Source of the DNA: Hyphomicrobiales bacterium
Lineage (GTDB): Bacteria > Pseudomonadota > Alphaproteobacteria > Rhizobiales > Beijerinckiaceae
NCBI GenBank assembly: GCA_930633525.1
Contig: CAKNFP010000002.1
Span: forward strand, 1,798,001-1,862,000
Direction: 5' to 3'
Length of the DNA: 64,000 nucleotides
Of the stretch, positions 28,934-38,299 are shown piece after piece. Below the pieces are notes generated by a model. It saw only the letters and a list, made by a program, of their open reading frames with translations, did no database searches and had not been told where the DNA came from. The translations under genes and the position numbers were made by a program. Positions within the stretch are counted from its first letter, which is position 1; the number at the start of each line of letters is the position of its first letter.

Positions 28934-29923
28934 TTACCCAGGCGACAGGGGGGCTAGGCCATGGGGCACATGTTCCATGGCGTCGCCGTGGCTACCGGTC
29001 CCGCGCATCAGCAATGCCAGATTTTCCTCGATCTTCTGGCGTGTTTCGCTCAGCGGGACGACGATCTGCTTACTGATGTTCTGCAGGAGGACTGCCGACT
29101 TGTAGAAGCTGACAGAGATAGCCGCCATCACGCGGTCCTCGAACATAAGCGGCATGGCGAGGGTCGTCATCTGTTTCGGCTCGGTCCGTGGATCGCGCAC
29201 GGCGAATCCGGCGCTGCCGGCGTTACGCATGCGCGCAAGCAGCTGTCTGAATTTCGTCTCCTTCTCAAGATCGAAATCCTGAACCGGATCGGCACGAAGG
29301 CACGCGATGATCTTTTCGCGCTCATCGTCCGGACAGAAAGCCATATAGGCGCGCCCCATCGCGGAGCTGAGGAGTGCGGGCCGCAGTCCCAGGACGGTGC
29401 TGGTATGCGCCCAGGGGCTGATTGCTCCTGTCCAGAACTGAATGGAGATGGCTAAGCCATCGAGAACACCGATGCCGATCGGCCATTTGATCCGGCGCGT
29501 GAGTTCGATGGCTGGCGCGCGCGAGGCTTCGATGATCATCGAGATGCCGTCGTAACCTTTTGTGAGCTCATGCACCTTGCAGGTGACGCGATAGCCCCCA
29601 TACATGTTGTCTCTTGCGACGTAGCCGTCCGCCATCAGCGTTTCGAGCATGCGGATGATGGTTGGCTTCGGCAGATGTGTCACGGCATGTATAGCCGTGA
29701 CAGAAGCAATGCGCAGTTGATTGACGGTCCTCAAGATTTCGAGAGCACGCCTGACGGCCTCGACGGGCGGGTAGGAACGACGTCCCGGATCTGACAGGCC
29801 ACGGCGTGAATTGGTTCGGCATCGGGTGGGACTTGTCTCCTCGCGGAGCGCGAGGCCGCTGAAACGCTCGGTGCTGGCCTCATCCGAATGAGCCGTGATT
29901 GCAGGATGGCTTAAACCTTCCAT
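28934..29923 (-). CDS. IclR-family regulator, probable master regulator of the island
   Basis: The 329-residue protein has a disordered arginine-rich N-terminal extension (about 50 residues), a winged helix (VEAVRRALEILRTVNQ, then LPKPTIIRMLETLMADGYV) and an IclR effector domain. The start follows GGGAGA. It is last in a leftward operon after the BKACE gene but has its own perfect palindrome upstream at 30019-30035. The repeated presence of that site elsewhere suggests it controls many neighbours. Confidence 0.88.
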   Translation of the reverse strand: MEGLSHPAITAHSDEASTERFSGLALREETSPTRCRTNSRRGLSDPGRRSYPPVEAVRRALEILRTVNQLRIASVTAIHAVTHLPKPTIIRMLETLMADGYVARDNMYGGYRVTCKVHELTKGYDGISMIIEASRAPAIELTRRIKWPIGIGVLDGLAISIQFWTGAISPWAHTSTVLGLRPALLSSAMGRAYMAFCPDDEREKIIACLRADPVQDFDLEKETKFRQLLARMRNAGSAGFAVRDPRTEPKQMTTLAMPLMFEDRVMAAISVSFYKSAVLLQNISKQIVVPLSETRQKIEENLALLMRGTGSHGDAMEHVPHGLAPLSPG

Positions 29924-30018
29924 AGCGCATCTCCCATGTTGGCATCCGTGGTCCGGGTGCCTTATCTTTGGGAGAACTGTAGCATGAAAGTAGCCGTTCT
30001 CGTCTGGCGGCCTTCTCC

Positions 30019-30035
30019 ATTTCGCACCGCGAAAT
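30019..30035. promoter_or_regulatory. IclR-type palindrome C, best copy
   Basis: ATTTCGC-ACC-GCGAAAT is a perfect 7-3-7 palindrome 96 bp upstream of the iclR start and just after the BKACE stop codon. It is the natural candidate for the autoregulatory operator and defines the consensus for the other sites. Confidence 0.7.
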
Positions 30036-30043
30036 GACGATAT

Positions 30044-30967
30044 TCAGAACCCAACCCGTGCAGCCCCCTTGAGCGAGAGAATGTCCCGCGCTTCCGCCGG
30101 TGTCGCGATCTCTAGGCCGAGTCCTTCCACGATACCCCGGATGAGGGGCACTTGCTCCGCGCTGGAGCGCGCGAGCTTGCCCGGCCCGATCCAGAGTGAG
30201 TCCTCAAGCCCAACGCGAACATTGCCGCCCATCGCGGCTGCCATCGTGGCAATTCTGATCTGGTGCCGCCCCCCTGCCAGGACAGACCATCGATAGTCTG
30301 CACCAAACAGGCGATCAGCAGTTCGCTTCATATGCATGACGTCCTCCGCGTGAACGCCGATCCCTCCAAGGATCCCGAAAACGGACTGGACGAAGAATGG
30401 TGGCTTGATGACGCCGCGGTCGACGAAATGGGCCAGGGTGTAGAGATGCCCGATATCATAGCATTCCACCTCAAACCGGGTGCCGTTCTCATTGCCCGTG
30501 GTCAGAATATGCTCGATATCGGCGAACGTGTTACGGAAGATGCGGTCCCTCGATCCCTCGAGATAAGGCCTCTCCCAGTCGTGGGCGAATGCCTTGGTCC
30601 TTTCCAGCATGGGAAAGATCCCGAAATTCATCGAACCCATGTTGAGCGAGGCCAACTCCGGCTTCAACTGTGCCGCCGGGGCCAAACGCTCCTCGATGTT
30701 CATCGTTGGTGCGCCGCCGGTCGTCAGATTGATAATGCAATCGGAGCGATGCTTGATCGCCTGAACGATCGGCCGGAATGCTCCAGGCGATTGGTCGGGC
30801 TTGCCGGTCTCAGGGTCACGGGCATGGAGGTGGACGATCGCGGCACCAGCTTGAGAGGCTGCAACGGCCTCGTCTGCAATCTCTTGGGGCGTTAAAGGCA
30901 GGTGCTTCGACATAGAGGGTGTATGAATCGCGCCTGTGAGCGCGGCGCTGATGATGATCTTGGCCAT
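30044..30967 (-). CDS. BKACE-family (DUF849) beta-keto acid cleavage enzyme
   Basis: The 307-residue TIM-barrel enzyme carries the Zn2+ motif VHLHARDPETG (H-x-H) near residues 46-56 and the early ALTGAIHTPSMSKHLPLTP. BKACEs condense a beta-keto acid with acetyl-CoA to release acetoacetate and a new acyl-CoA; 3-keto-5-aminohexanoate cleavage enzyme is the best known. The substrate here is unknown. It lies in a leftward operon after the BNR-repeat protein. Confidence 0.88.
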   Translation of the reverse strand: MAKIIISAALTGAIHTPSMSKHLPLTPQEIADEAVAASQAGAAIVHLHARDPETGKPDQSPGAFRPIVQAIKHRSDCIINLTTGGAPTMNIEERLAPAAQLKPELASLNMGSMNFGIFPMLERTKAFAHDWERPYLEGSRDRIFRNTFADIEHILTTGNENGTRFEVECYDIGHLYTLAHFVDRGVIKPPFFVQSVFGILGGIGVHAEDVMHMKRTADRLFGADYRWSVLAGGRHQIRIATMAAAMGGNVRVGLEDSLWIGPGKLARSSAEQVPLIRGIVEGLGLEIATPAEARDILSLKGAARVGF

Positions 30968-31018
30968 GGGATGGTCCGTTTTGAGCGTGGAGCCGCCGGA
31001 GGGAGCAGACGAGATCCA

Positions 31019-31360
31019 TCAATCGGGTCTGAAGAGTGTTCTGGCGATATGGCGGACGCCGCCGTTGAGTTGTACGGGGTCGTCGCATGTGTTCATGTAA
31101 TAGGTCGTCAGGAGTTGACCGGGTGTGACCTCGATGACGCGTGGATAGCCGAGGTCCCAACTGCCGCCGTCATCCCGCAGGATAAGCTCAGAACCCCATG
31201 TGCGCCCGCCGTCCTCGCTGACGCGGGCCCGGATGCCGTAGGGTGCGAGACGGTATCCATAGACACAGACGATCCGGCCGTCGGCCATTTCGACGATGTC
31301 GCCGGGCGCCCCCCAATCGTTGACACGCGACAGGAAATGCCACGTACGCCCGCCGTCCTC
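31019..31360 (-). repeat. Inverted-repeat copy 1 within BNR gene 1
   Basis: About 342 bp match the reverse complement of 34861-35202. I counted eight mismatches by eye, all synonymous, giving about 98% identity. Identity ends exactly at the stop codon and falls off sharply at the other end. This looks like a gene-conversion or very recent duplication tract. Confidence 0.9.
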
Positions 31361-32179
31361 GCTTTCAAAAATATCGGTCCAGAAAATTCCCCGGGCGTCT
31401 CGTTGAAAACGGAGGGAGGCGAGCACACGGCCGTCGGCGAGTACGAGCGGCCGCGTGTAGAAGTGGCGAATGGCGCCGAAAAGCGCCAGTTCTTGCCGAT
31501 CGCTGATCGCAGATCCGCCTTCGATCGCTGGTGTGACAAACGACAGGAAGTTCCAATGCGCGCCATCCGTGCTGGCATACAGGAGTGGCCTGTTTGTCCA
31601 GCCGTCAGAGGTCGTTGTCGAAAGGCCGAGAAGAGCGACCCCATCTGGTCGCACGGCGGGAGGGCCGTGTCCTGTCAAGGCGCCAAGGCCATGGAGGGGA
31701 AGCAGGATCGTCTTGCGCCAGCTGCGCCCAGCGTCGGTGGAGATCCGCAACCAGGCGCGGCTGTCGGACTTAAGCAGCGCTGGCATCGCGCCGGACATCG
31801 TGATGACGTTCGGATCCAGAAAATCGACTGGCGATTCATCGGCGTAGTTGTGCCCGCCGCTCTCCGCGATAGCCTGCGCCGAGGCCTTAAGGTCAAAAGC
31901 GGTCTGCAGGCTGTCATTGTCCCAGCTCAGCCCGTGGTCGTAGGATCGGATCGTCTTGAGCTGACCCTGTCCCACGGTCAGTCTTGTATGGCTAATCGCT
32001 TCAGCTTGATCATAATTATTTATGATCTTCTTAAAGCTGGCCAGAATGCTCCCGTCCGGGAATTTCCATAATCCGCAATAGAATGGCCAGCCGCAGAATG
32101 CTCCATCGTCGCGGTGAACAATGCCATGATCCATATTTGCGCAATGCCGTGGTTTGTGGAACCGTATCCGGTATCTCAT
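31019..32179 (-). CDS. BNR/Asp-box repeat (sialidase-fold) protein 1
   Basis: The 386-residue beta-propeller has several Asp-boxes (S-x-D-x-G-x-x-W): STDAGRSW, SEDGGRTWHF and SEDGGRTWGS. It resembles BNR_2 exo-sialidase-like proteins. No signal peptide is seen (MRYRIRFHKPRH start), so it is probably cytoplasmic and perhaps not a sialidase. Its last 114 residues are identical to those of the second copy at 34045-35202, although the rest is only about half identical. Confidence 0.82.
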   Translation of the reverse strand: MRYRIRFHKPRHCANMDHGIVHRDDGAFCGWPFYCGLWKFPDGSILASFKKIINNYDQAEAISHTRLTVGQGQLKTIRSYDHGLSWDNDSLQTAFDLKASAQAIAESGGHNYADESPVDFLDPNVITMSGAMPALLKSDSRAWLRISTDAGRSWRKTILLPLHGLGALTGHGPPAVRPDGVALLGLSTTTSDGWTNRPLLYASTDGAHWNFLSFVTPAIEGGSAISDRQELALFGAIRHFYTRPLVLADGRVLASLRFQRDARGIFWTDIFESEDGGRTWHFLSRVNDWGAPGDIVEMADGRIVCVYGYRLAPYGIRARVSEDGGRTWGSELILRDDGGSWDLGYPRVIEVTPGQLLTTYYMNTCDDPVQLNGGVRHIARTLFRPD

Positions 32180-32261
32180 CCTCGCCTCGGTTCACCTTTC
32201 GCGGGATCGCTCTCCCTGAGAACGGCCCCGCGAGCTTGCCGCGCGCCATAGGCTTGTCGGG

Positions 32262-32720
32262 CTATTTGTCGTCGAGGTTTGGGTTCGTGGTGGGAACGCC
32301 ACCCTCGAACCAGGCGTCGAACTTGCGATGGGCATAGAGCCAGCGGCCATCGGGCTGCTTGACGCAGATGTCGGTCATGTGCGCGATCTGGATCGGGGGA
32401 TTGGTGGGGAGGATGGGCTTCCCATCCGCTGCAAACAGAAGCAGATACCAGTTGCAGGTGGCGCGCGTCGGGCTTTCCAGAGCGACGCGGAAGTTCGTCA
32501 CCGCGTGGACGGCGACACGCGGTCCGCGATCCAGACGATACTGGTAGAATTGCTTGATCTTCGCCTTGCCATGGTAGCTGGCATAGGTCGACTCGAACAC
32601 AGCATCATCCGTGTAGTATTCGCCCGCGTTGCGCCCCCAGTTTGTGTCGACGTCGTGCCAGTATTCCATCAGGAGCGCCTCGAGCTCCTGTCTTGCGCGC
32701 ATTTGAGCTTGGAAGTCCAT
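32262..32720 (-). CDS. NTF2-like (SnoaL-type) protein
   Basis: The 152-residue cone-shaped fold is recognisable from MEYWHDVDTNWGRNAGEYYTDDAVFE and the C-terminal DGRWLYAHRKFD. Family members are small isomerases, lyases, dehydratases or dioxygenase beta subunits. A separate catalytic partner is not seen nearby. It is first in a leftward operon with BNR gene 1, BKACE and iclR. Confidence 0.82.
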   Translation of the reverse strand: MDFQAQMRARQELEALLMEYWHDVDTNWGRNAGEYYTDDAVFESTYASYHGKAKIKQFYQYRLDRGPRVAVHAVTNFRVALESPTRATCNWYLLLFAADGKPILPTNPPIQIAHMTDICVKQPDGRWLYAHRKFDAWFEGGVPTTNPNLDDK

Positions 32721-32806
32721 TTGGCCCTCGTATGAAGTTACATGGGAGCGGATTTATCGGCCAACGGTAACGCTATGATACTGATCGCCGCGCAATCATT
32801 TCTCTT

Positions 32807-32823
32807 GTTTCGTCGGATGAAAA
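32807..32823. promoter_or_regulatory. IclR-type palindrome D (weaker)
   Basis: GTTTC-GTCGGAT-GAAAA keeps the TTTC-N7-GAAA core. It lies between the divergent NTF2-like and cupin genes, 87 bp and 172 bp from their starts. Confidence 0.45.
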
Positions 32824-32994
32824 TAACGCCGGATCGCGGGCGGGGAGCGTGTTCAAGCGTTGTTTTCGGTGATCGAAATAGGTTCGAAAGCCGTTGGCGA
32901 AGACTGCAGCAGCCCGCTTACCGTATGACGAAGGGTTTCGCTGAAGTGAAGGCGAGAGCCGGCAAAGGCCAGAGCAGATCGCAAGGAGATCAGA

Positions 32995-33909
32995 GTGACG
33001 GAGAAGGCAGCACGTCAGGCATCGGTCGCCTGTTTCGACACTATGGAGCCCCAGGAGACGGATGCTTCCGGCACAAAGACATGGGTCACGCGCGGTGGCA
33101 ATTTCGTGGTGGCGGTTTCGCGCGTGAAGCCGGGTGCGACGCTGACACGCGAGAACAATTCTGATGAATACATGGTGATCCTACCGCCCGGAACGCATGC
33201 GGTAGTCAGGACGGGGAAGGGGGAGGTCGAACTCGGCGAGGATTCGCTCACGATCGTCCCGCCGGGCCGGAGCGCCATCACCGCGCGCACGGAGGGATTG
33301 ATTGCCCGGATCATTACGAACCTGGCGACGGATCTCCGGGACAAGGCGTGGAACGCGGCGACCTATGCGGATGGCGCTCCGGAACTCGCTCCGGTCGAGC
33401 CCTGGCCAGATCCCGTTGGTGGTTTCAAGGTGCGCCATTACCCCTTGGCGCCTTATGCGGATCCGAATGGCGAGCGCATACAGCCGCGGCTGTTCCGCTC
33501 CACAAATATGATGGTCAACCTGTTCGCGCATTATCATACGCGGCGGGACACGACGGCGCTTAGTCCCCATTGGCACGAAGATTTCGAACAGGCGTCGCTG
33601 ACGCTTCACGGAACCTGGATCCACCACCTGCGCTGGCCGTGGAACGCGAACCTGGCTGACTGGCGTCCTGACAACCATGACGAGATCCCGACACCGTCTG
33701 TCATCATCATTCCGGCCAACGTCGTCCACACATCGCGTGATGTCGGTGCGGGAGAGTCTTCGCTCTACGACATATTCTGTCCGCCGCGGCTGGATTTCGC
33801 GAGCAAGCCGGGCTTCGTGATCAATGAGAGCGAGTATCCCATGCCCGATCTGCAGACTGCAAAAACGGTCACCAAGGGCACGCTCCTCTCGTGGCAGAAA
33901 AGCGCATAG
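32995..33909 (+). CDS. Double-cupin protein of unknown function
   Basis: The 304-residue protein appears to hold two cupin barrels: residues about 35-100 (EYMVILPPGTHAVV, LTIVPPGRSAI) and about 180-270. The second has a likely metal site SPHWHEDFEQASLTLHG plus NVVHTSRD. Such proteins can be dioxygenases, isomerases or lyases. I do not recognise a named family. It heads the rightward half of the island and is followed by a terminator-like hairpin. Confidence 0.7.
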   Translation: MTEKAARQASVACFDTMEPQETDASGTKTWVTRGGNFVVAVSRVKPGATLTRENNSDEYMVILPPGTHAVVRTGKGEVELGEDSLTIVPPGRSAITARTEGLIARIITNLATDLRDKAWNAATYADGAPELAPVEPWPDPVGGFKVRHYPLAPYADPNGERIQPRLFRSTNMMVNLFAHYHTRRDTTALSPHWHEDFEQASLTLHGTWIHHLRWPWNANLADWRPDNHDEIPTPSVIIIPANVVHTSRDVGAGESSLYDIFCPPRLDFASKPGFVINESEYPMPDLQTAKTVTKGTLLSWQKSA

Positions 33910-33919
33910 AGGTAGAAAC

Positions 33920-33942
33920 GGTCCCCCACGGAAGCGGGGGCC
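33920..33942 (+). terminator. Probable rho-independent terminator after the cupin gene
   Basis: A hairpin with a C5/G5 core (TCCCCC ... CGGGGG, loop ACGGAAG) extended by GG/CC lies 11 bp after the cupin stop. It is followed by a short T-run (TTTCG). This would separate the cupin transcript from the following operon. Confidence 0.5.
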
Positions 33943-34044
33943 TTTCGATCGATACGAGGTTTGTACTGTAACACGGTAGGTGTCGGGGGCGCATTTCGTT
34001 CGTTCGCCGCGGATCCCTGACGGTCCCAAATTGACAGGACTATC

Positions 34045-35202
34045 ATGGCAAATCGTTTCCAGCGTCCGAGGCTCGTCGAAGATGCGCGCCACGGCATCGT
34101 CTATCGGAACGAAGGCGAGTTCGCGGCGTGGGCTTTTCTTGGTGGCCTCTGGCAGAGGGCGGATGGCGATATCGTCGCCGCGTTCACGCGCAATGACTGC
34201 GTCTATAACAACCCCGACGATGTACATCACGACATGCTGTCGGTATCACGCGGTCGTGTATCCACCATCAGGTCTTCGGACGGTGGGGAAACATGGGATG
34301 AGGCTTCCCTCCAGACTGTGTTCGACATGGCAACGTCTGCCGACGACATTGCAGGAAATGGCCCGGCGGATTACAGACGGGAAGAGCCTATCGACTTTCT
34401 GGACAAGGATGTCTTCATCCTGTCAGGTGCCGTGCCGGCGCATTTCGTGCCCACCGCTCGTCCCTGGATTTCTCTGTCGTCGGATGGCGGACGTTCATGG
34501 CGCCGTCCTGTGATCCTGCCCCTCGGTGGGCTGCATTCCCTGTCCGGGCAGGGCTCCACATCCGTTCGCTCCGATGGCGTCAGCTTGATCGCCTTGACCA
34601 GCGTGACGCCGGACGGCTGGACACGCCGGCCGTTGGTGTATGCCAGCGCCGACGGCGGCCAATCCTGGCAGTTCCTGTCCTTCATAACCCCGGAACAGGA
34701 CGATGGTGCCGCCGTCAGCGCCAAACTGGGAAGCCCCCGCTTCGGCGCGCATCGGTACTTCTATCCCCGTCCGCTTCCGCTCAGGAACGGGCGGATCCTC
34801 TGTTCCATGCGATCTCAGCGCGATCCGACCAGCGTTCTCTGGACGGAGATGTTCGCCAGCGAGGATGGCGGGCGTACGTGGCATTTCCTGTCGCGTGTCA
34901 ATGATTGGGGCGCGCCCGGCGACATCGTCGAAATGGCCGATGGCCGGATCGTCTGTGTCTATGGATACCGTCTCGCACCCTACGGCATCCGGGCCCGCGT
35001 CAGCGAGGACGGCGGACGCACATGGGGTTCCGAGCTTATCCTGCGGGATGACGGCGGCAGTTGGGACCTCGGCTATCCACGCGTCATCGAGGTCACGCCC
35101 GGTCAACTCCTGACGACCTATTACATGAACACATGCGACGACCCCGTACAGCTCAACGGCGGCGTCCGCCATATCGCCAGAACACTCTTCAGACCCGATT
35201 GA
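34045..35202 (+). CDS. BNR/Asp-box repeat (sialidase-fold) protein 2
   Basis: The 385-residue paralogue of the protein at 31019-32179 has Asp-boxes SSDGGETW, SSDGGRSW, SADGGQSW and the shared C-terminal pair. The first two-thirds differ strongly from copy 1; the last 114 residues are identical. No signal peptide is seen. It is followed 50 bp later by system 2 tctC, so it probably heads that operon. Relatives are called exo-sialidases, but activity here is unproven. Confidence 0.82.
   Translation: MANRFQRPRLVEDARHGIVYRNEGEFAAWAFLGGLWQRADGDIVAAFTRNDCVYNNPDDVHHDMLSVSRGRVSTIRSSDGGETWDEASLQTVFDMATSADDIAGNGPADYRREEPIDFLDKDVFILSGAVPAHFVPTARPWISLSSDGGRSWRRPVILPLGGLHSLSGQGSTSVRSDGVSLIALTSVTPDGWTRRPLVYASADGGQSWQFLSFITPEQDDGAAVSAKLGSPRFGAHRYFYPRPLPLRNGRILCSMRSQRDPTSVLWTEMFASEDGGRTWHFLSRVNDWGAPGDIVEMADGRIVCVYGYRLAPYGIRARVSEDGGRTWGSELILRDDGGSWDLGYPRVIEVTPGQLLTTYYMNTCDDPVQLNGGVRHIARTLFRPD
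34861..35202 (+). repeat. Inverted-repeat copy 2 within BNR gene 2
   Basis: This is the reverse-complement partner of 31019-31360, separated from it by about 3.5 kb. The arms are long enough to support homologous recombination, which could invert the NTF2-cupin segment between them. Confidence 0.9.
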
Positions 35203-35252
35203 CAGGCGCTGCGGAGCGTCGTTGCCCGGATGGATGACTTCGGAGGACTATC

Positions 35253-36230
35253 ATGACCTCACTCTCAAAGTCCCTGGCTATCTTGTTGACAGGGGCGATC
35301 GGTCTTGCGTCGCTATCGGCCGCTTCTGCGGCGGACAGTTATCCGAGCCGTCCGATAACGATGATCGTTCCATTCGGGGCGGGCGGCGGGACCGATGTGA
35401 TTGCGCGAACGGTGTCCGATGATTTGAGCAAGGCGCTTGGCCAATCCATCGTCGTGGAGGCGCGGCCCGGTGCCAATGGCGCGATCGGCTCGGCTGTCGT
35501 CGCGCGCGCGGCACCGGATGGATATACGCTGTTATTCACGGCACAATCCACCTACTCCTTGAATCCCAACCTGATGAAGGCGCCGCTGCTGGATCAGCTG
35601 AAGGATCTGGTACCGGTCGCTTCCATTGGCCGAAGCCCATGGCTGATCGCGGTGCCGTCCGAAAGCGATTTCAAATCGGTCGCCGACGTTGTTGCCTATG
35701 GCAAAGCCAATCCCGGGAAACTCGTCTTCCCCTTCTGGCAGAGCAGTGTCCTCGTCACCGGTGAGACCTTCGCGCGGGTCGGCGATTTCACTATTCGGAA
35801 AGCGCCCTACAAGGGGCAGGTTGAAGCCACGACGGATTTCCTTGGTGGCCGGCTTCCGATCATGGTGACCGACATAGCTGGCGGAAGAGCCCCCGTGGAG
35901 GCTGGCAAGATGCGACTTCTCGCAAGTACCACCGCAAAGCGGACGCTCGCCTTTCCGGAGGTGCCGACGATGCGCGAGCAAGGCCTGGACGTCGTGACGG
36001 ATTCGATGCTCGCTGTCTTTGCACCAGCGGGCACACCGCAGCCCATCCTCGACAGACTCAATGCCGAATTGACGAAGATCATTCTCACCTCTGACAAGGT
36101 CCGTGACCGGCTTCGGCAGCTTGGTCTCGAGCCGACAGCCATGACACAGGCTGAGGCTGATGCCTTCGTACGATCCGAGATGGTCCGATGGGAAGAGATG
36201 ATCCGGCGTGCGGGTCTCCAAAAGGAGTGA
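35253..36230 (+). CDS. tctC: Bug/TctC-type periplasmic solute-binding protein (system 2)
   Basis: The 325-residue precursor has a signal peptide ending SAASA and the Bug core YPSRPITMIVPFGAGGGTDV, GANGAIGS and VPTMREQG. It lies between BNR gene 2 and tctB in one rightward operon, so its ligand is probably related to whatever the BNR protein handles. Confidence 0.92.
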   Translation: MTSLSKSLAILLTGAIGLASLSAASAADSYPSRPITMIVPFGAGGGTDVIARTVSDDLSKALGQSIVVEARPGANGAIGSAVVARAAPDGYTLLFTAQSTYSLNPNLMKAPLLDQLKDLVPVASIGRSPWLIAVPSESDFKSVADVVAYGKANPGKLVFPFWQSSVLVTGETFARVGDFTIRKAPYKGQVEATTDFLGGRLPIMVTDIAGGRAPVEAGKMRLLASTTAKRTLAFPEVPTMREQGLDVVTDSMLAVFAPAGTPQPILDRLNAELTKIILTSDKVRDRLRQLGLEPTAMTQAEADAFVRSEMVRWEEMIRRAGLQKE

Positions 36231-36235
36231 GCGAG

Positions 36236-36745
36236 ATGCCGGTTGGGGGGGACCTCATGCAACAGCTAGAGCGTCAGGCCGGAAGACATTGGGTGCGCGG
36301 CCCTCAAGATTTTGTTGCCGGCCTCGTATTGATCGTGATCGCCGCGTTGATACTTCGTGCTTTATCCGAGATAACAACCACGAGTTATTCGACGTTTTCT
36401 CCGGCGTTGTTTCCGCGGATCTGCACCTATTGCATCATGTTTGGCGGCGCCGCGCTGGTTATGCGCGGGTTATTGAAGCATGGGCCAAGCCTGGAGCCGA
36501 CACCGCTCCGGCCGCTCGCGCTCGTCGTTATAGCCGTTGCCGGCTTCGGATTTCTCGCTCCGCTTTTTGGCTATGCGGTCGCTGGCTTGCTCACGCTCAT
36601 CATCTCCGGCCTTGCCGCCCCTGATCAGCGACCGCGCCAGCTCCTTGCCGTCTCCATCCTTCTCACCACTGCCAGCGCGGCTCTATTCAGCTTTGCTTTG
36701 AAGCTGACGATGCCGATCGTCCTGATTCCCGGTGTGAACTATTGA
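36236..36745 (+). CDS. tctB: Tripartite tricarboxylate transporter, small membrane subunit (system 2)
   Basis: The protein has about 169 residues and four hydrophobic segments, with the TctB-like FSPALFPRICTYCIMFGG region. ATG 36236 has AAGGAG at 8-bp spacing and sits 5 bp after the tctC stop, so it is preferred to the frame start inside tctC. Confidence 0.87.
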   Translation: MPVGGDLMQQLERQAGRHWVRGPQDFVAGLVLIVIAALILRALSEITTTSYSTFSPALFPRICTYCIMFGGAALVMRGLLKHGPSLEPTPLRPLALVVIAVAGFGFLAPLFGYAVAGLLTLIISGLAAPDQRPRQLLAVSILLTTASAALFSFALKLTMPIVLIPGVNY

Positions 36746-36761
36746 TCTGAGTTTCTTAATC

Positions 36762-38267
36762 ATGGCATCTCTCCTCGCAGATCTCGGGCTTGGGTTTTCG
36801 ATAGCGCTAACCTTTAACAATCTCCTGTTATGCTTGCTCGGTTGTTTGATCGGTACTCTTATCGGGGTGCTGCCGGGTATCGGTCCGATCGCTACGATTT
36901 CAATCCTGCTGCCGTTCACCTTCGGCATTCCACCCGTGGGTTCGATGATCATGCTCGCCGGGATCTACTACGGCGCACAATATGGCGGATCGACGACAGC
37001 CATTCTGGTGCGTATGCCAGGCGAAGCAGGCTCAATCGTCACTATCATCGATGGCAACGCGATGGCACGTAGCGGCCGGGCCGGCGCGGCGCTGGCTCTT
37101 GCAGCGCTTGGATCTTTCGTCGCCGGCTGCGTCGCGACGATCGTCATCGGGACTTTCGCGGAGCCGCTCGGTCAGGTCGCGCTCTTTCTCGCTCCCGAAG
37201 ATTATTTTGCATTGATCGTGCTCGGCTTGGTCTTCGCGATTGTGCTCGCGGGCGGCTCCCTGCTCAAGGCGATACTGGCGGTACTCCTTGGGGTGGTTCT
37301 GGCGACCGTTGGCACCGACATGGAGACAGGCGCACAAAGATTGACATTTGGGCTTCCGTCCTTGCTCGAAGGGTTGAACATCTCAGTTCTCGCCATGGGC
37401 ATTTTCGGGATTGGCGAGATTCTGCACAATATTCAAAAGTCAGACAATCGCCCGATCATCCAGTCGACGATCGGGCGGCTTTGGCCAAGCCGAGAGGAGA
37501 TCCGGCGATCCGTCGGCCCGGTGGCACGGGGAACGGTGATCGGTTCCTTGCTTGGTGTTCTGCCCGGCAGCGGGACCCTGCTGGCGCCTTTCGCGTCCTA
37601 TGTCACGGAGAAGAAGCTCGCACGGGACCCCAGCCGTTTTGGCCGAGGGGCGCCCGAAGGGGTCGCGGGGCCGGAGGCGGCCAACAATGCCGCGGCGCAG
37701 ACTTGTTTCATTCCTTTGCTTAGCCTGGGCCTCCCTCCGAACGCCGTGATGGCCCTCATGCTTGGCGCGCTGACGATCCAGGGCATCGTTCCTGGTCCGC
37801 AGGTATTCACCAAGAACCCGGATCTGTTCTGGGGCATGGTCGCATCGATGTGGATCGGCAATGCCATGCTTCTCATCATCAATCTCCCATTGATTGGGAT
37901 CTGGGTGTCGCTCCTGAAAGTCCCCTATCGTCTGCTGTTTCCGGCGATCATCCTCTTCTGCTGCATTGGGCTCTACTCGGTAAACCGCTTGCCCGAAGAC
38001 ATCTATTTCATGGCGGCATTCGGTGTGGTCGGGCTCACGCTTTCCAAGCTTGGCTTCGAGGCGGCGCCGCTCCTGCTTGGGTTTGTCCTCGGCGATCCGC
38101 TGGAGAGCAACTTTCGCCGCGTGCTCATCCTGGGTGATGGCGATTGGACAAAGTTCGTATCGAGCCCCATCGCCGTAGCGCTTTTGCTCGGCGCCTTGGC
38201 GATGTTGTTCGTCATGCTGTTTCCGAAGGTGCGAAAGGGGCGCGAGGATGTCCTCGTCGAGGAGTAG
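36762..38267 (+). CDS. tctA: Tripartite tricarboxylate transporter, large membrane subunit (system 2)
   Basis: The 501-residue polytopic protein has [38 protein letters not shown] and [18 protein letters not shown]. It completes the tctCBA set in forward order. A hairpin follows directly at the stop codon. Confidence 0.93.
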   Translation: MASLLADLGLGFSIALTFNNLLLCLLGCLIGTLIGVLPGIGPIATISILLPFTFGIPPVGSMIMLAGIYYGAQYGGSTTAILVRMPGEAGSIVTIIDGNAMARSGRAGAALALAALGSFVAGCVATIVIGTFAEPLGQVALFLAPEDYFALIVLGLVFAIVLAGGSLLKAILAVLLGVVLATVGTDMETGAQRLTFGLPSLLEGLNISVLAMGIFGIGEILHNIQKSDNRPIIQSTIGRLWPSREEIRRSVGPVARGTVIGSLLGVLPGSGTLLAPFASYVTEKKLARDPSRFGRGAPEGVAGPEAANNAAAQTCFIPLLSLGLPPNAVMALMLGALTIQGIVPGPQVFTKNPDLFWGMVASMWIGNAMLLIINLPLIGIWVSLLKVPYRLLFPAIILFCCIGLYSVNRLPEDIYFMAAFGVVGLTLSKLGFEAAPLLLGFVLGDPLESNFRRVLILGDGDWTKFVSSPIAVALLLGALAMLFVMLFPKVRKGREDVLVEE

Positions 38268-38287
38268 AGCACTTCTGGTCAGTGCTC
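38267..38287. terminator. Hairpin between convergent tctA (system 2) and SDR genes
   Basis: GAGCACT-TCTGGTC-AGTGCTC forms a perfect 7-bp stem with a 7-nt loop in the 32-bp space between convergent genes. No T-run follows, so it may be a rho-dependent or bidirectional stop. Confidence 0.4.
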
Positions 38288-38299
38288 ATTGCCCCGGGG

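Noticed and set aside
30902..32071. 389-codon open frame on the plus strand
   Set aside because: It lies antisense to BNR gene 1, has no family motifs and low-complexity composition; the opposite strand has Asp-boxes and a clear fold.
33998..34014. Eighth IclR-type site before BNR gene 2
   Set aside because: ATTTCGTTCGTTCGCCG has the left arm but not the GAAA right arm.
33181..34230. 349-codon open frame on the minus strand
   Set aside because: It is antisense to the cupin gene and the start of BNR gene 2; composition is Arg/Asp-rich with no recognisable domain.
31019..35202. Inverted repeats as terminal repeats of a transposon
   Set aside because: The repeated tracts are coding ends of two paralogues, with no transposase between them and no target-site duplication visible.
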